From NCBI RefSeq assembly GCF_017115025.1, contig NZ_JABXKM010000102.1, forward strand, positions 1-38,515: a stretch of 38,515 nt of DNA. The letters run 5' to 3'. The notes beneath the pieces were generated by a model. It was given only the letters and a program-made list of their open reading frames with translations. It was not told the DNA's origin and made no database searches. This DNA comes from Nostoc sp. NOS(2021). GTDB taxonomy: Bacteria; Cyanobacteriota; Cyanobacteriia; Cyanobacteriales; Nostocaceae. A program made the position numbers and the translations under genes. Position 1 is the stretch's first letter. Each line of letters begins with the position of its first letter. Shown here one piece after another: positions 1-7,760 of this stretch.

Positions 1-47
1 ATTCCTCCTTGTCTCCCTTGTCCCCATACCATACTCCCCCTCATTCT

Positions 48-1367
48 TTAAGAACTTAAAATCTCGCTGATAATCTGAAGGGCTATCTGAATTTGGTCGC
101 TGTCGATAACTAGAGGTGGACAGAAACGAATTGCTGCTTTACCACAACCTAGTAACAATAAACCGCGCAAAAAAGCTTCTTGGATAATGCGATCGCGCAA
201 TTTATGATCAAGATTACCCTGTTCATCCAATAAGTCCACCGCAACCATCAAACCCTTACCTCGTGGCGGCGATACTCTAGGAAATCTTTGATGCAACTCG
301 GTAAGACTAGCTTGTAATAATTTTCCCATCTGGGTAGCATTGGTCATCAAACCACTTTCCAGCAGTCGCAAAGTGGCAATACCGGCAGCACAAGCCACAG
401 GATTACCGCCAAATGTGGTGGCATGAGAACCAGGAGGCCAAGTCATTAACTCTGGTCTGGCAAGTATCGCTCCTAATGGCATACCGCTGGCGATACCTTT
501 AGCAGTAGTAATGATATCAGGCATGACACCCCAATGCTCGATCGCAAATAGGCGACCAGTCCGCCCCATTCCCGCTTGCACTTCATCCACCACCATCAGA
601 ATACCGTGGCGATCGCATATATCCCGAATCCTTTTTAAAAAACCATCTTCCGGTACGATATACCCACCTTCTCCTTGAATCGGTTCAACTACGATCGCCG
701 CTACTTCTTGCGGTGGTAAAATTGTCCCAAATAGCTGTTGTTCCAGGTAATCTAAGCTAGCGTGAGTGCCGTAGGGGATATGAGTCACCCCAGGAACTAA
801 AGGCCCAAAATTAGCTCGCTGCACTGTTTTGGAACCAGTGAGAGACATTGCCCCATAGGTGCGTCCGTGAAATGCACCTAAGAAGGCTACGATTAGCGAT
901 CGCTTGGTGTAATATCGAGCTAGTTTGATGGCTCCTTCGTTGGATTCTGCCCCGGAATTGGTGAAAAATACTTTTGCGGGAAACCCAGTGTTACTCTGTG
1001 GGTGGGGAAAGGGGGCGCGAATCGCTAATTGTTCCGCTAGTTCCACCATCGGCTCATAATAAAAATCCGTCCCTGACATGTGCAGCAGACGCGCCGACTG
1101 TTCTTGAATTGCTTTGACGACTTCCGGGTGGGCGTGTCCGGTGGCGGTAACGGCAATACCTGCGGTCATATCCAGAAATACATTGCCATCCACATCTTCC
1201 ACCATACAGCCCTGGCCGCGAGATGCAACTAAGGGGTAATCGCGGGTGTAAGAAGGGGAAGTTACGGCGCGATCGCGTTGTACAATTGCTTGAGCGCGAG
1301 GCCCAGGTAAGGAAGTTATTAGGCGGGGTGTACGAGGTAAATTTAAGTTAATAGGGATACTTAACAT
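48..1367 (-). CDS. Class III aminotransferase (acetylornithine/ornithine/GABA type)
   Basis: This 439-residue protein is a PLP-dependent fold-type I class III aminotransferase, which moves an amino group between an omega-amino donor and 2-oxoglutarate or a similar acceptor in the cytoplasm. The PLP-phosphate region reads FTNSGAESNEGAIKLAR (residues 135-151), the pyridine-nitrogen aspartate is D261 in VVDEVQAGMGRTG, and the Schiff-base lysine is K290 in TTAKGIASGMPLGA. Length is normal for the family. The N-terminal 40 residues and overall pattern look like the broad 'acetylornithine aminotransferase family' seen in cyanobacteria and archaea rather than the shorter ArgD. Donor specificity (GABA, ornithine, acetylornithine, lysine) cannot be read from sequence. 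It is a single gene with no argB/argC-like neighbour. The ATG at 1367 is followed upstream by an AT-rich spacer. Family assignment is firm, substrate open. Confidence 0.85.
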   Translation of the reverse strand: MLSIPINLNLPRTPRLITSLPGPRAQAIVQRDRAVTSPSYTRDYPLVASRGQGCMVEDVDGNVFLDMTAGIAVTATGHAHPEVVKAIQEQSARLLHMSGTDFYYEPMVELAEQLAIRAPFPHPQSNTGFPAKVFFTNSGAESNEGAIKLARYYTKRSLIVAFLGAFHGRTYGAMSLTGSKTVQRANFGPLVPGVTHIPYGTHASLDYLEQQLFGTILPPQEVAAIVVEPIQGEGGYIVPEDGFLKRIRDICDRHGILMVVDEVQAGMGRTGRLFAIEHWGVMPDIITTAKGIASGMPLGAILARPELMTWPPGSHATTFGGNPVACAAGIATLRLLESGLMTNATQMGKLLQASLTELHQRFPRVSPPRGKGLMVAVDLLDEQGNLDHKLRDRIIQEAFLRGLLLLGCGKAAIRFCPPLVIDSDQIQIALQIISEILSS

Positions 1368-1691
1368 AATTTTTTCAATTTTTTAAAGATTACTGATGAT
1401 TAAACGCTAAAGTTTGATTGCTTACAGTAGCATTTGATTCCATTCGTGTAGAAATTACGCATTTACCGAAAAAGCTTCATAGTAAAGATTTTCGTATTTT
1501 CTAAGACTTTGCCCGTTTTTATAACACAACTTCTGCGATCGCGTCATATTATATTTTTTGAAGCAAGCATAAAGCTTCACTATTGGATGGCAGAAGACAA
1601 GCTACAGAAGATTTGCCCAAGAAAGTGTATTAAATCCACAGGAGAATTGCTATATGCAAAAATTAATAAAAGTCTCTGAGATAATCAACCA
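1368..1691. other. AT-rich divergent spacer with one solo MITE end
   Basis: This 324-base gap lies between the aminotransferase (minus) and the first kinase remnant (plus) and should hold both promoters. I see no open gene. At 1449-1461 is TAGAAATTACGCA, identical to the left end of the inverted-repeat element at 38248, but no matching right end is present nearby, so it is either a lone element end or chance. A HIP1-like GCGATCGC sits near 1536. Confidence 0.4.
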
Positions 1692-2319
1692 ATGACTTGG
1701 GCATCTGGACAAAAGTTACACCGCGATCGGTATGAAATTAAACAAGATTTAAGACAGGAGAACTTTGCTATTACTTATCTTGCTGAGGATCGGGATGCCA
1801 AGGAAGTTGTAATTAAAACATTGGATTCCAATTTGCTTAATCAATTAAGTAACGAAGACCGCGATCGCTTAAAATCAGGTTTTGCTGATGAATCTCGGAA
1901 ACTAGCAATATGCAAACATCCGAATATTGCCAGAAAGTGCTATAGAGCGCCAAGATAACAATAAGCGTTTAATTCCACCTAATGAATTGAATGATAAGAT
2001 TAGCGATCGCGTCAATCAAGCCATTCTCCACGCAATGGAATTAGAACCAGACAAGCGTCCCCAAACAGTAGAAGACTGGTTAAAAGAATTGGGTTGGAGA
2101 AGGAGATTTACTTTTCCTAGTTTGGGAAATAAACGTTTACAAGTACTGGTAGCAGCAATCTTCGCAGCTGGCGTACTTATAACTAAGATAGAACCTTTGA
2201 TTTCAGCACTTAATAATGGTGTTCAATTGATTGATAGATTTTTCTCAAGTCCATCAACACCGACCAATCCCTCAACACAACAAACGCCATCATCCCACAC
2301 TCAACCACAAAATAGGTAA
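1692..2319 (+). pseudogene. Ser/Thr protein kinase remnant, internal deletion
   Basis: Two pieces of one Hanks-type kinase lie in different frames. The first (1692-1958, 88 residues) holds the N-lobe start: RYEIKQDLRQENFAITYLAEDRDAKEVVIKTL, then a helix ending at KHPNIA. The second continues from about 1927 in another frame as PESAIERQDNNKRLIPPNEL and ELEPDKRPQTVEDWLKEL, the usual end of the C-lobe, followed by a membrane segment (LQVLVAAIFAAGVLITKI) and a Ser/Thr/Pro/Gln-rich tail. The catalytic loop (HRD), DFG and activation segment are all absent, so roughly 150 residues were lost at about 1925 together with a frame change. The G-loop is also poor (LRQENFAIT instead of GxGxxG). The product cannot be an active kinase. 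What is seen is the two halves; the single-deletion history is inference. Confidence 0.8.
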
Positions 2320-2339
2320 TAACGAGCAGCTACGCCTAC

Positions 2340-2615
2340 GCAATAGTTAGATCAGTAGTCGCATTTGTTGCTTTTGCGATCGCAATAGTTAGATCAGCAG
2401 TCGCATTTGTTACTTTTGCGATCGCAATAGTTAGATCAGCAGCTGCATTTGTTGCTTTTGCGAGTGCAATAGTTAGATCAGCAGCTGCATTTGTTGCTTT
2501 TGCGAGTGCAATAGTTAGATCAGCAGCTGCATTTGTTGCTTTTGCGATCGCAATAGTTAGATCAGCAGTCGCATTTGTTGCTTTTGCGATCGCAATAGTT
2601 AGATCGGCAGTTGCC
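2340..2615. repeat. 42-bp tandem repeat, about 6.6 copies, carrying HIP1 sites
   Basis: Unit starts are at 2340, 2382, 2424, 2466, 2508, 2550 and a partial at 2592. Each unit begins GCAATAGTTAGATCAG and ends TTTGTTGCTTTTGCGA. The unit junction creates a HIP1 octamer GCGATCGC in most copies but GCGAGTGC at two central junctions. Because 42 is divisible by 3 the minus strand stays open for 93 codons (14-residue repeat around ADLTIAIAKATN), which is a by-product of the repeat and not good evidence for a gene. There are no unique spacers, so it is not a CRISPR array. It sits exactly between two kinase remnants. Confidence 0.9.
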
Positions 2616-2710
2616 ACAAAACCTCAATCTTCCTCTCTGCGCCTTTGCGTGAGCTTTCCTAATTCACCAACGCCAACCACCATAACCAACAAAAAACGTG
2701 TCAGAATCAA

Positions 2711-3439
2711 CATTGTTTAGCTGGATCGTTATACTATGCCATCACTGGACAACGCCCCACCAATTCCTTTGACCGTAAGTACGATCAAGAGGAATTAGTA
2801 CCACCAAAGCAACTTGTCTCTAGTCTTAGTGATGAGGTAAATCAAGCGATTTTGCAAGGAATGGCATTAGAGGCAAAAGACCGACCCCAGACAATGGAAG
2901 AGTGGTTGAATTTACTCTCCTTCTCGCAAGCGGGGAGCTATTTTGTAGAAATTGAGAGTATAAAAGTAAAAGTATTGATATTAGCTTCAGATGTGGGGGT
3001 AGATTACCAAAACCTAGAGAATTTACTCAAAGCGGGTCAATGGAAAGCAGCAGACGAAGAAACCACCAAAGTCATGCTGAAAGCAGCCAAAAGAGAACAG
3101 CAAGGCTGGCTTGACGAAAAATCCATAGAAAAATTTCCCTGCACAGACTTACGCACAATTGACCAATTATGGGTAAAATACAGCAATGGTCATTTTGGCT
3201 TTAGCGTACAAAAACGCATTTGGCTAGAATGCGGTGGCAAAGTAGATTATGAAACTGAGTGTCTTTTGGGCGATCGCTTAGGCTGGCGCAATAATTATGG
3301 CTGGCTATACAAGGATGAACACAACTATTCGCTAGACTCTACCCAGGGGCATCTCCCGACTATTCCAGGCAACATCAACATAAAAGGGAGATATCCAGTA
3401 GGCTCCTTCTTCTCTCGCGTCCAGACTTGTAAATTGTAA
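2711..3439 (+). pseudogene. 5'-truncated Ser/Thr kinase with GUN4 domain
   Basis: Reading back from the open frame at 2852 without a stop gives LAGSLYYAITGQRPTNSFDRK and QGMALEAKDRPQTMEEWLNLL, the end of a kinase C-lobe, from about 2711. This is joined to a GUN4 domain: VDYQNLENLLKAGQWKAADEET, GWLDEKSIEKFPCTDLRTIDQLW, SNGHFGFSVQKRIWLECGG, and the terminal GHLPTIPG...FFSRVQTC. GUN4 domains bind porphyrins and in the stand-alone protein stimulate Mg-chelatase; kinase-GUN4 fusions are common in Nostoc-type genomes but poorly understood. The kinase N-lobe and catalytic loop are missing and no ATG or ribosome site precedes the frame; the only initiator-like codon near its start is a TTG at 2852. 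The GUN4 part itself (about 135 residues) looks complete, so a residual product is possible but not supported. Confidence 0.75.
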
Positions 3440-3666
3440 TCTATAAAGGTTTTCGAGATTTGTAAAACTTTGTGAACAAGATATATTCCACGAAGCCTTG
3501 CGGGTTCTAGCTTTTCGTTACCTGGCACTGTTTAAATAGGCAAGGCACTAAGGCGCACGCTTGGCAAACACAAAAAGCCGAAATCAATATTTCAACATTA
3601 GATAATATATAAATGTAATAACAAAATCATACCCAGTTTTTCAACCTTGTAAACACAGGGTCAATA
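3440..3666. other. Spacer before the toxin-antitoxin pair
   Basis: This short AT-rich spacer separates the GUN4 remnant from the TA pair and should hold the TA promoter. I see no gene or clear palindromic operator in it. Confidence 0.3.
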
Positions 3667-3939
3667 ATGACTATTAAGGAACAAATTAATCAAGAACTAC
3701 AAAAATTACCTGAACCCTTATTACAGGAAATTTTAGATTTTGTGCAATTTTTGCAAGCCAAACATCAAACAAACAGCATATCTTCAGATAGCCAATCTGC
3801 TCAGATGCTTACAACAGAGCATACCTTAACAGGTTCTACTGCTGAAGATTTATTAGAATTTGTGGGCAGTTGGGAAGGTTCAGATATTAGAGAATGCCTG
3901 CAACTAGTTCATGACAGTCGGATAACTCTAGAATTTTAA
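3667..3939 (+). CDS. Antitoxin-like protein, DUF2281/VapB type
   Basis: This 90-residue protein starts with TIKEQINQELQKLPEPLLQEILDFVQFLQAK, the signature helix pair of DUF2281-type proteins that commonly pair with PIN-domain toxins in cyanobacteria. The C-terminal part (DLLEFVGSWEGSDIRECLQLVHDSR) would be the segment that wraps the toxin, and ends in an EF motif. Its stop is 2 bases before the start of the PIN protein, so the two are translated together. VapB-type antitoxins neutralise their toxin and usually autorepress the operon; neither is shown by sequence. DNA-binding fold is not obvious. Confidence 0.75.
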   Translation: MTIKEQINQELQKLPEPLLQEILDFVQFLQAKHQTNSISSDSQSAQMLTTEHTLTGSTAEDLLEFVGSWEGSDIRECLQLVHDSRITLEF

Positions 3940-3941
3940 TT

Positions 3942-4400
3942 ATGTATCTCTTGGATACTAATCACTGTTCCTTCTTGATGGAAGGTGTGCCTAGCGTTGT
4001 AAATCACTTGCGATCGCTTGGTCAGGTACAATTAGCAACCAGTGTTATTGTTGCTGGTGAGTTGCACTTTATGGCACAAAACTCACATCAAAAAGCTGCT
4101 AATTTAATAAAAATTAATGCATTTCTCAAACGAATTAATCTATACGGGATCGACAAAGAAACAACAGAAATCTACGGTGATTTTAAATCAGAAATTATCA
4201 AACAATTCGGCCCAAAAGAAAAAAATAAACGTAAAACAACCAAACTAAATACCATAGGCATTAGTGAAAATGACCTCTGGATAGCTGCTACAGTTTTACG
4301 TCATTCATTGACTCTTGTTTCATCTGATAGCGACTTTGAGCGAATGCGACAAGTAATATCATGTCCGGTTAAACACTTGTCATTGCGAACGAAGCGTTAG
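3942..4400 (+). CDS. vapC: PIN-domain ribonuclease toxin, VapC type, with altered C-terminus
   Basis: The 152-residue protein begins MYLLDTNHCS, giving the first PIN acidic residue D5; later acidic positions are E39 in VIVAGELHFMA, and SENDLWIAATVL and SSDSDFERM near the end. VapC toxins are Mg-dependent RNases acting on tRNA or rRNA in the cytoplasm. The last residues after DFERMRQV (ISCPVKHLSLRTKR) are encoded inside an inverted-repeat insertion at 4357-4515. If that insertion and one copy of the flanking TAA are removed, the frame continues as RQVREISWESWV and stops at 4545-4547, which looks like a normal VapC ending. So this gene appears to have been interrupted at its extreme 3' end; the catalytic residues are kept, and whether the toxin still works is open. 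Confidence 0.85.
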   Translation: MYLLDTNHCSFLMEGVPSVVNHLRSLGQVQLATSVIVAGELHFMAQNSHQKAANLIKINAFLKRINLYGIDKETTEIYGDFKSEIIKQFGPKEKNKRKTTKLNTIGISENDLWIAATVLRHSLTLVSSDSDFERMRQVISCPVKHLSLRTKR

Positions 4401-4515
4401 CGTAGTGAAGCAATCCCAAAACCTTTGCGATTGCTTCGCTTCACTTCTCTACGAGACGCAAGCGCGAACGTTGCGCTCGCAATGACATATCGTAAGTGAT
4501 TTAGCGGACATGATA
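4357..4515. mobile_element. MITE-like palindromic insertion in the 3' end of vapC
   Basis: The left end TATCATGTCCGGTTAAACAC and the reverse complement of the right end TATCATGTCCGCTAAATCAC are imperfect terminal inverted repeats. The flanks carry a possible 3-bp target duplication TAA (4354-4356 and 4516-4518). Inside, TCATTGCGA...GAAGCAATCGC-type repeats form further stems. At about 159 bp with no coding capacity it is a non-autonomous element. A 3-bp TNA-type duplication would suit an IS5-group transposase, but that assignment is tentative. Confidence 0.75.
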
Positions 4516-4588
4516 TAAGAGAAATTTCTTGGGAAAGTTGGGTGTAAATTCAACAGGGTAAAAAAACAGCTAATTTACACCTACTCAA

Positions 4589-5821
4589 TTAATTCAAAAA
4601 CTTCTCCACACATCTCACAAATATTTCCACACCCATTCCCAAGGCGGTTTCATCAAAATCAAACCGGGGATGATGATGGGGATACGCCAAATCTTTCTCT
4701 GGATTTGCAGAACCTAAAAAGAAATAGCAACCAGGAACCTCTTGCAAGAAAAATGACATATCTTCAGCAGCCATAGTTTGGCATTCTGGCACAATACCCA
4801 ACGGGGTTTCTATCACTTCTTCTGCTACAGTTCGCACCAATTCCGCTATCTTAATATCATTAATGACTGGTGGATAAAGTGACCAGTATTCTAAGTCATA
4901 ATTTGCACCCTGACTCTGACAAATTCCGGCAATAATCTGCTCGACGCGCTGGTTGAAAAAGCCTTTCAAACTAGGATTAAAATACCTGACAGTGGCACTC
5001 ATTCTCGCTGTATCAGCAATCACATTCCGCTTGGTTCCTGCATGAAGTTCGCCCACTGTCACCACTGCTGAATCAATGGGATTAACATTCCGAGCGACAA
5101 TGGTTTGCAAAGCATTTACAATTTGGGCAGCAACTACCACCGAGTCAACAGTTTGATGGGGTAGTGCGCCGTGTCCACCTTTACCCAAAATTGTGCAGTT
5201 AAAGCACTCCACAGCTGCCATCAACGCCCCAGCCCGCACACCCACTGTTCCCAAGGGTAAATTATTCCACAAGTGCAAACCGATAATCGCGTCAACATCA
5301 GGATTTTTCAGAACTCCAGCTTCAATCATCGGCTTTGCGCCTCCTGGTGATTCTTCTGCTGGCTGAAAGATAATTTTCACAATACCTGAGAAGTCTTGGC
5401 GATGCTGCTGAAGATGGTAAGCTGTACCTAAAGCGATCGCTGTATGTCCATCATGTCCACAAGCGTGCATCACTCCATTATGCTGCGATTTGTAGGGCAC
5501 TTCGTTGAGTTCTTGGATTGGCAAAGCATCCATATCTGCCCGAATCGCTAAAACTTTTGGATTTTGGATTGTTTCTGAATCTTCCCCTTTGCCTTTGATG
5601 GTGGCAACAATGCCAGTGTGGGCAATGCCAGTTTGATGCTCAATTCCCCATTCTTGCAGCTTTTGTGATACAAACTCAGCCGTCAGTTTTTCTTGAAAAC
5701 CCAACTCTGGTTGTTGATGCAATCGCCGCCGCCACTCTACTAACTGCGGTTGCAATGAACGGATTGCCAGTCGGATGCGAGATAGATCAACAGAAGAGGG
5801 ATTGGGAAAGGTAGAAACCAT
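4589..5821 (-). CDS. M20 family amidohydrolase (N-acyl amino acid hydrolase type)
   Basis: This 410-residue protein matches the M20D amidohydrolases (hippurate, N-acyl-L-amino acid and IAA-amino acid hydrolases), which cleave the amide between an acyl group and an amino acid using a dinuclear metal site. Visible motifs are RADMDALPIQE (94-104), HACGHDGH (119-126; ligands C121 and H123), PAEESPGGAK (154-163; E156/E157), GLHLWNNLP with H183, the dimer-domain motif GGHGALPH, and MAAEDMSFFLQEVPGCYFFLG with HHHPRFDFDE near the C-terminus. No signal peptide, so cytoplasmic. It stands alone on the minus strand. The exact acyl-amino acid is unknown. Confidence 0.9.
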   Translation of the reverse strand: MVSTFPNPSSVDLSRIRLAIRSLQPQLVEWRRRLHQQPELGFQEKLTAEFVSQKLQEWGIEHQTGIAHTGIVATIKGKGEDSETIQNPKVLAIRADMDALPIQELNEVPYKSQHNGVMHACGHDGHTAIALGTAYHLQQHRQDFSGIVKIIFQPAEESPGGAKPMIEAGVLKNPDVDAIIGLHLWNNLPLGTVGVRAGALMAAVECFNCTILGKGGHGALPHQTVDSVVVAAQIVNALQTIVARNVNPIDSAVVTVGELHAGTKRNVIADTARMSATVRYFNPSLKGFFNQRVEQIIAGICQSQGANYDLEYWSLYPPVINDIKIAELVRTVAEEVIETPLGIVPECQTMAAEDMSFFLQEVPGCYFFLGSANPEKDLAYPHHHPRFDFDETALGMGVEIFVRCVEKFLN

Positions 5822-5923
5822 TATAAAGACAAACTAATTTAAGTACAGCTAACGCAAGTTTATTTTCCCACTTTATCGTAGGGACTGGGGAAGAATCAGA
5901 ATCTTCTCAATCAATCAATCAAT

Positions 5924-6616
5924 TCACAACACTTTGGGATTAGGGGAAGTGCGAGTGGAAAGCACGATTTTTTCTTCGGCTGCCTTTTCTAAGAAATTTT
6001 CGGATAGTAATTTGGTCAAAGCATCGGGGTGTAGTTGCCAGTTTAATAATCCAGATAACCCCATGACCAAGCCAAATATAGTTGGTAACAAGGCGAGGTA
6101 GAACAACCATTTTTTCTGAGATAGAGATGTGATGGCAAATAGCGAGACAGAGAGCGATAAGAAGGCATCAGCTAGGTCAAACTGGTCGTCATGGTAATTA
6201 AGCTGGTCATAGGTTGTTTGATCTTTATCGGCAGTTACTTTCTGTTCCTGCTTTTTCTGGTCTTCTTTATCAGCAATGACTTGATAAGCCGCAATCTGTT
6301 TTTCATAGTCAGCCCTCACGGCAGAAGGTTGAGAAAGAGATTGCAATTTGAGTTGCGTCACATTTGATTTGGCTATTTCTTCACGAATATTACGAGCCTG
6401 GTATAACGCCCAATCGTCAATTTTATTTGCTTGAGCTTGCTGCATTGCCTGAACCAGATTATCGTCTTTGACTTTGCAGATCCCCATAAAGGTTGCGATC
6501 AATGCAACTGCAATTGCAACAGCACTATTTAGACGACTTTTGCGTTTTTCGCGGTTAGCTGACGTTTCGGGTTCATCGTTTTCCGGCTCAATCAGGTCAA
6601 TCGGGTTTATGTCCAT
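5924..6616 (-). CDS. DUF4337-type membrane protein
   Basis: This 230-residue protein has a cytoplasmic acidic N-terminus, a membrane segment at about 29-47 (AVAIAVALIATFMGICKVK), a charged coiled central region (about 60-140: NLVQAMQQAQANKIDDWALYQARNIREE and EKQIAAYQVIADKEDQKKQEQK) and two closely spaced C-terminal membrane segments (FLSLSVSLFAITSL and FYLALLPTIFGLVMGLSGLL). This layout and the KIDDWALYQARNIREE stretch are typical of DUF4337, a family without known function found widely in proteobacteria and cyanobacteria. It ends 27 bases downstream of uppP on the same strand, so the two are likely co-transcribed. Confidence 0.75.
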   Translation of the reverse strand: MDINPIDLIEPENDEPETSANREKRKSRLNSAVAIAVALIATFMGICKVKDDNLVQAMQQAQANKIDDWALYQARNIREEIAKSNVTQLKLQSLSQPSAVRADYEKQIAAYQVIADKEDQKKQEQKVTADKDQTTYDQLNYHDDQFDLADAFLSLSVSLFAITSLSQKKWLFYLALLPTIFGLVMGLSGLLNWQLHPDALTKLLSENFLEKAAEEKIVLSTRTSPNPKVL

Positions 6617-6643
6617 ATCGTCATACCCTATTATCAGTTAAAA

Positions 6644-7579
6644 TCAATTTTGCAACCAACCAGCCATCACAGCAACGATCAAAAATACACCCATCCCCAA
6701 GCGGTAGAAAATAAAAATCAAGGTACTGTGTTTTTCCAGGTAGCGTAGGAGTCCCCAAATTGCTAGAAAAGCGGAAATGCTGGCGGAGATTAAGCCCACC
6801 AACAAAGTCAACCAACCAGCCGCACTCAGTCCTGCTTTCGTAAGAGTGTGGAGTTCTACAGCACCTGCCAAAATCACGGCTGGTAAGCCCAACAAAAAAG
6901 AAAATCGGGCAGATGTCTCCCGTTTCATGCCCAAAAATAAGCCGGCGGTGAGGGTGGAACCAGAGCGAGAAACGCCAGGGATGAGAGCAAAAGCTTGAGC
7001 AACCCCTACCCAAATGCCATCCCAGAGGTTGAGGTTGTCGAAAGTGCGATCGCGTCCTCCGCGTTTTTCGGCGATCGCCAGCAATCCTGACATAATAATT
7101 GAAGCCGCACCGATAACTACTAACCCCCGGATTGGTGAGTTACAGGCGTTAAGAATTGGTTTGAGTAGCACACCAGCCACAGCAATGGGCAAAGTTCCTA
7201 TCAATAAACCTAACATCAGTTGCAAAGAACTAGATTGATAGTCTTGCCCGCTAATTGCTCTAACTGTCTCTCCGGTTAATTTTTTTAAGTCTTGCCAAAA
7301 ATAGACTAAAACAGCAGTCAAGCTAGCTAACTGCATTGCTGCGGAAAAAGCAGACCCCGGATCTTTCAGTCCCAGTAGAGTTGGCACTATCCGCAAATGA
7401 GCAGTACTGCTAATTGGCAGTAGTTCTGTAATTCCCTGAACGATGCCTAAAATAATCACGTCAATCCAGCTAAAGTTAGCAAAGTCTAGATTCACTTCGC
7501 TACCGTTGCCACAGACTGCACTCGCCACCGCAAAAGAAAGCATCATGATATCAGGCGTAAATAATTTACTTTCACTCAA
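6644..7579 (-). CDS. uppP: Undecaprenyl-diphosphate phosphatase UppP (BacA)
   Basis: UppP hydrolyses undecaprenyl pyrophosphate to the monophosphate lipid carrier used for peptidoglycan and polysaccharide export; it is a polytopic inner-membrane enzyme. Signature motifs are clear: GIVQGITELLPISSTAHLRI (45-64, catalytic E52 and S57/S58) and PGVSRSGSTLTAGLFLGM (201-218, R205). At 311 residues it is longer than typical UppP (about 270) because of an N-terminal extension with an extra hydrophobic stretch (MLSFAVASAVCGNG). The inner methionines at residues 12-13 are alternative starts. The DUF4337 gene follows at once. Lipid-carrier recycling links it loosely to the polyprenyl-phosphate enzymes further along the window. 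Confidence 0.93.
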   Translation of the reverse strand: MSESKLFTPDIMMLSFAVASAVCGNGSEVNLDFANFSWIDVIILGIVQGITELLPISSTAHLRIVPTLLGLKDPGSAFSAAMQLASLTAVLVYFWQDLKKLTGETVRAISGQDYQSSSLQLMLGLLIGTLPIAVAGVLLKPILNACNSPIRGLVVIGAASIIMSGLLAIAEKRGGRDRTFDNLNLWDGIWVGVAQAFALIPGVSRSGSTLTAGLFLGMKRETSARFSFLLGLPAVILAGAVELHTLTKAGLSAAGWLTLLVGLISASISAFLAIWGLLRYLEKHSTLIFIFYRLGMGVFLIVAVMAGWLQN

Positions 7580-7639
7580 ATACCGACAAATTAACTTATG
7601 CCAGTGACGTTTCTATGACTAAGATATGGCACTTGGATG

Positions 7640-7760
7640 ACATTTAATAGTTCAGTTCTGTATAGTCAAATATAGTCAGGCATGGCTTTTTAGAAATTAC
7701 CATTCTTTCACAGAACCTTTAAGGCATCTAAAATGGGGTCAAGCTTTTGGCTATAAAACC
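7640..7760 (-). ncRNA. Possible right-end guide RNA (reRNA/omegaRNA) of the tnpB element
   Basis: In IS200/IS605 elements the guide RNA overlaps the 3' end of tnpB and runs past the right end on the same strand. Here the tnpB 3' end contains a small hairpin (ACCCAATTCGGGT near 7775 on the minus strand) followed by 90 bases of non-coding sequence. The exact element end cannot be read from one copy. Placement is by analogy only. Confidence 0.25.

Noticed and set aside
1449-1461. Full MITE in the first spacer
   Set aside because: Only a left end is present; no matching right end or duplication could be found within several hundred bases, so only a solo end is noted.
2340-2615. Possible CRISPR array
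   Set aside because: Units are contiguous with no unique spacers, and no cas genes occur in the window.
2336-2617. 93-codon minus-strand frame with a 14-residue repeat
   Set aside because: It exists only because the 42-bp tandem repeat has a length divisible by three and lacks stops in that frame; there is no ribosome site and no similar protein I know.
6621-7013. 130-codon minus-strand frame inside uppP
   Set aside because: It is a shadow of uppP in another frame, and the uppP motifs are unambiguous.
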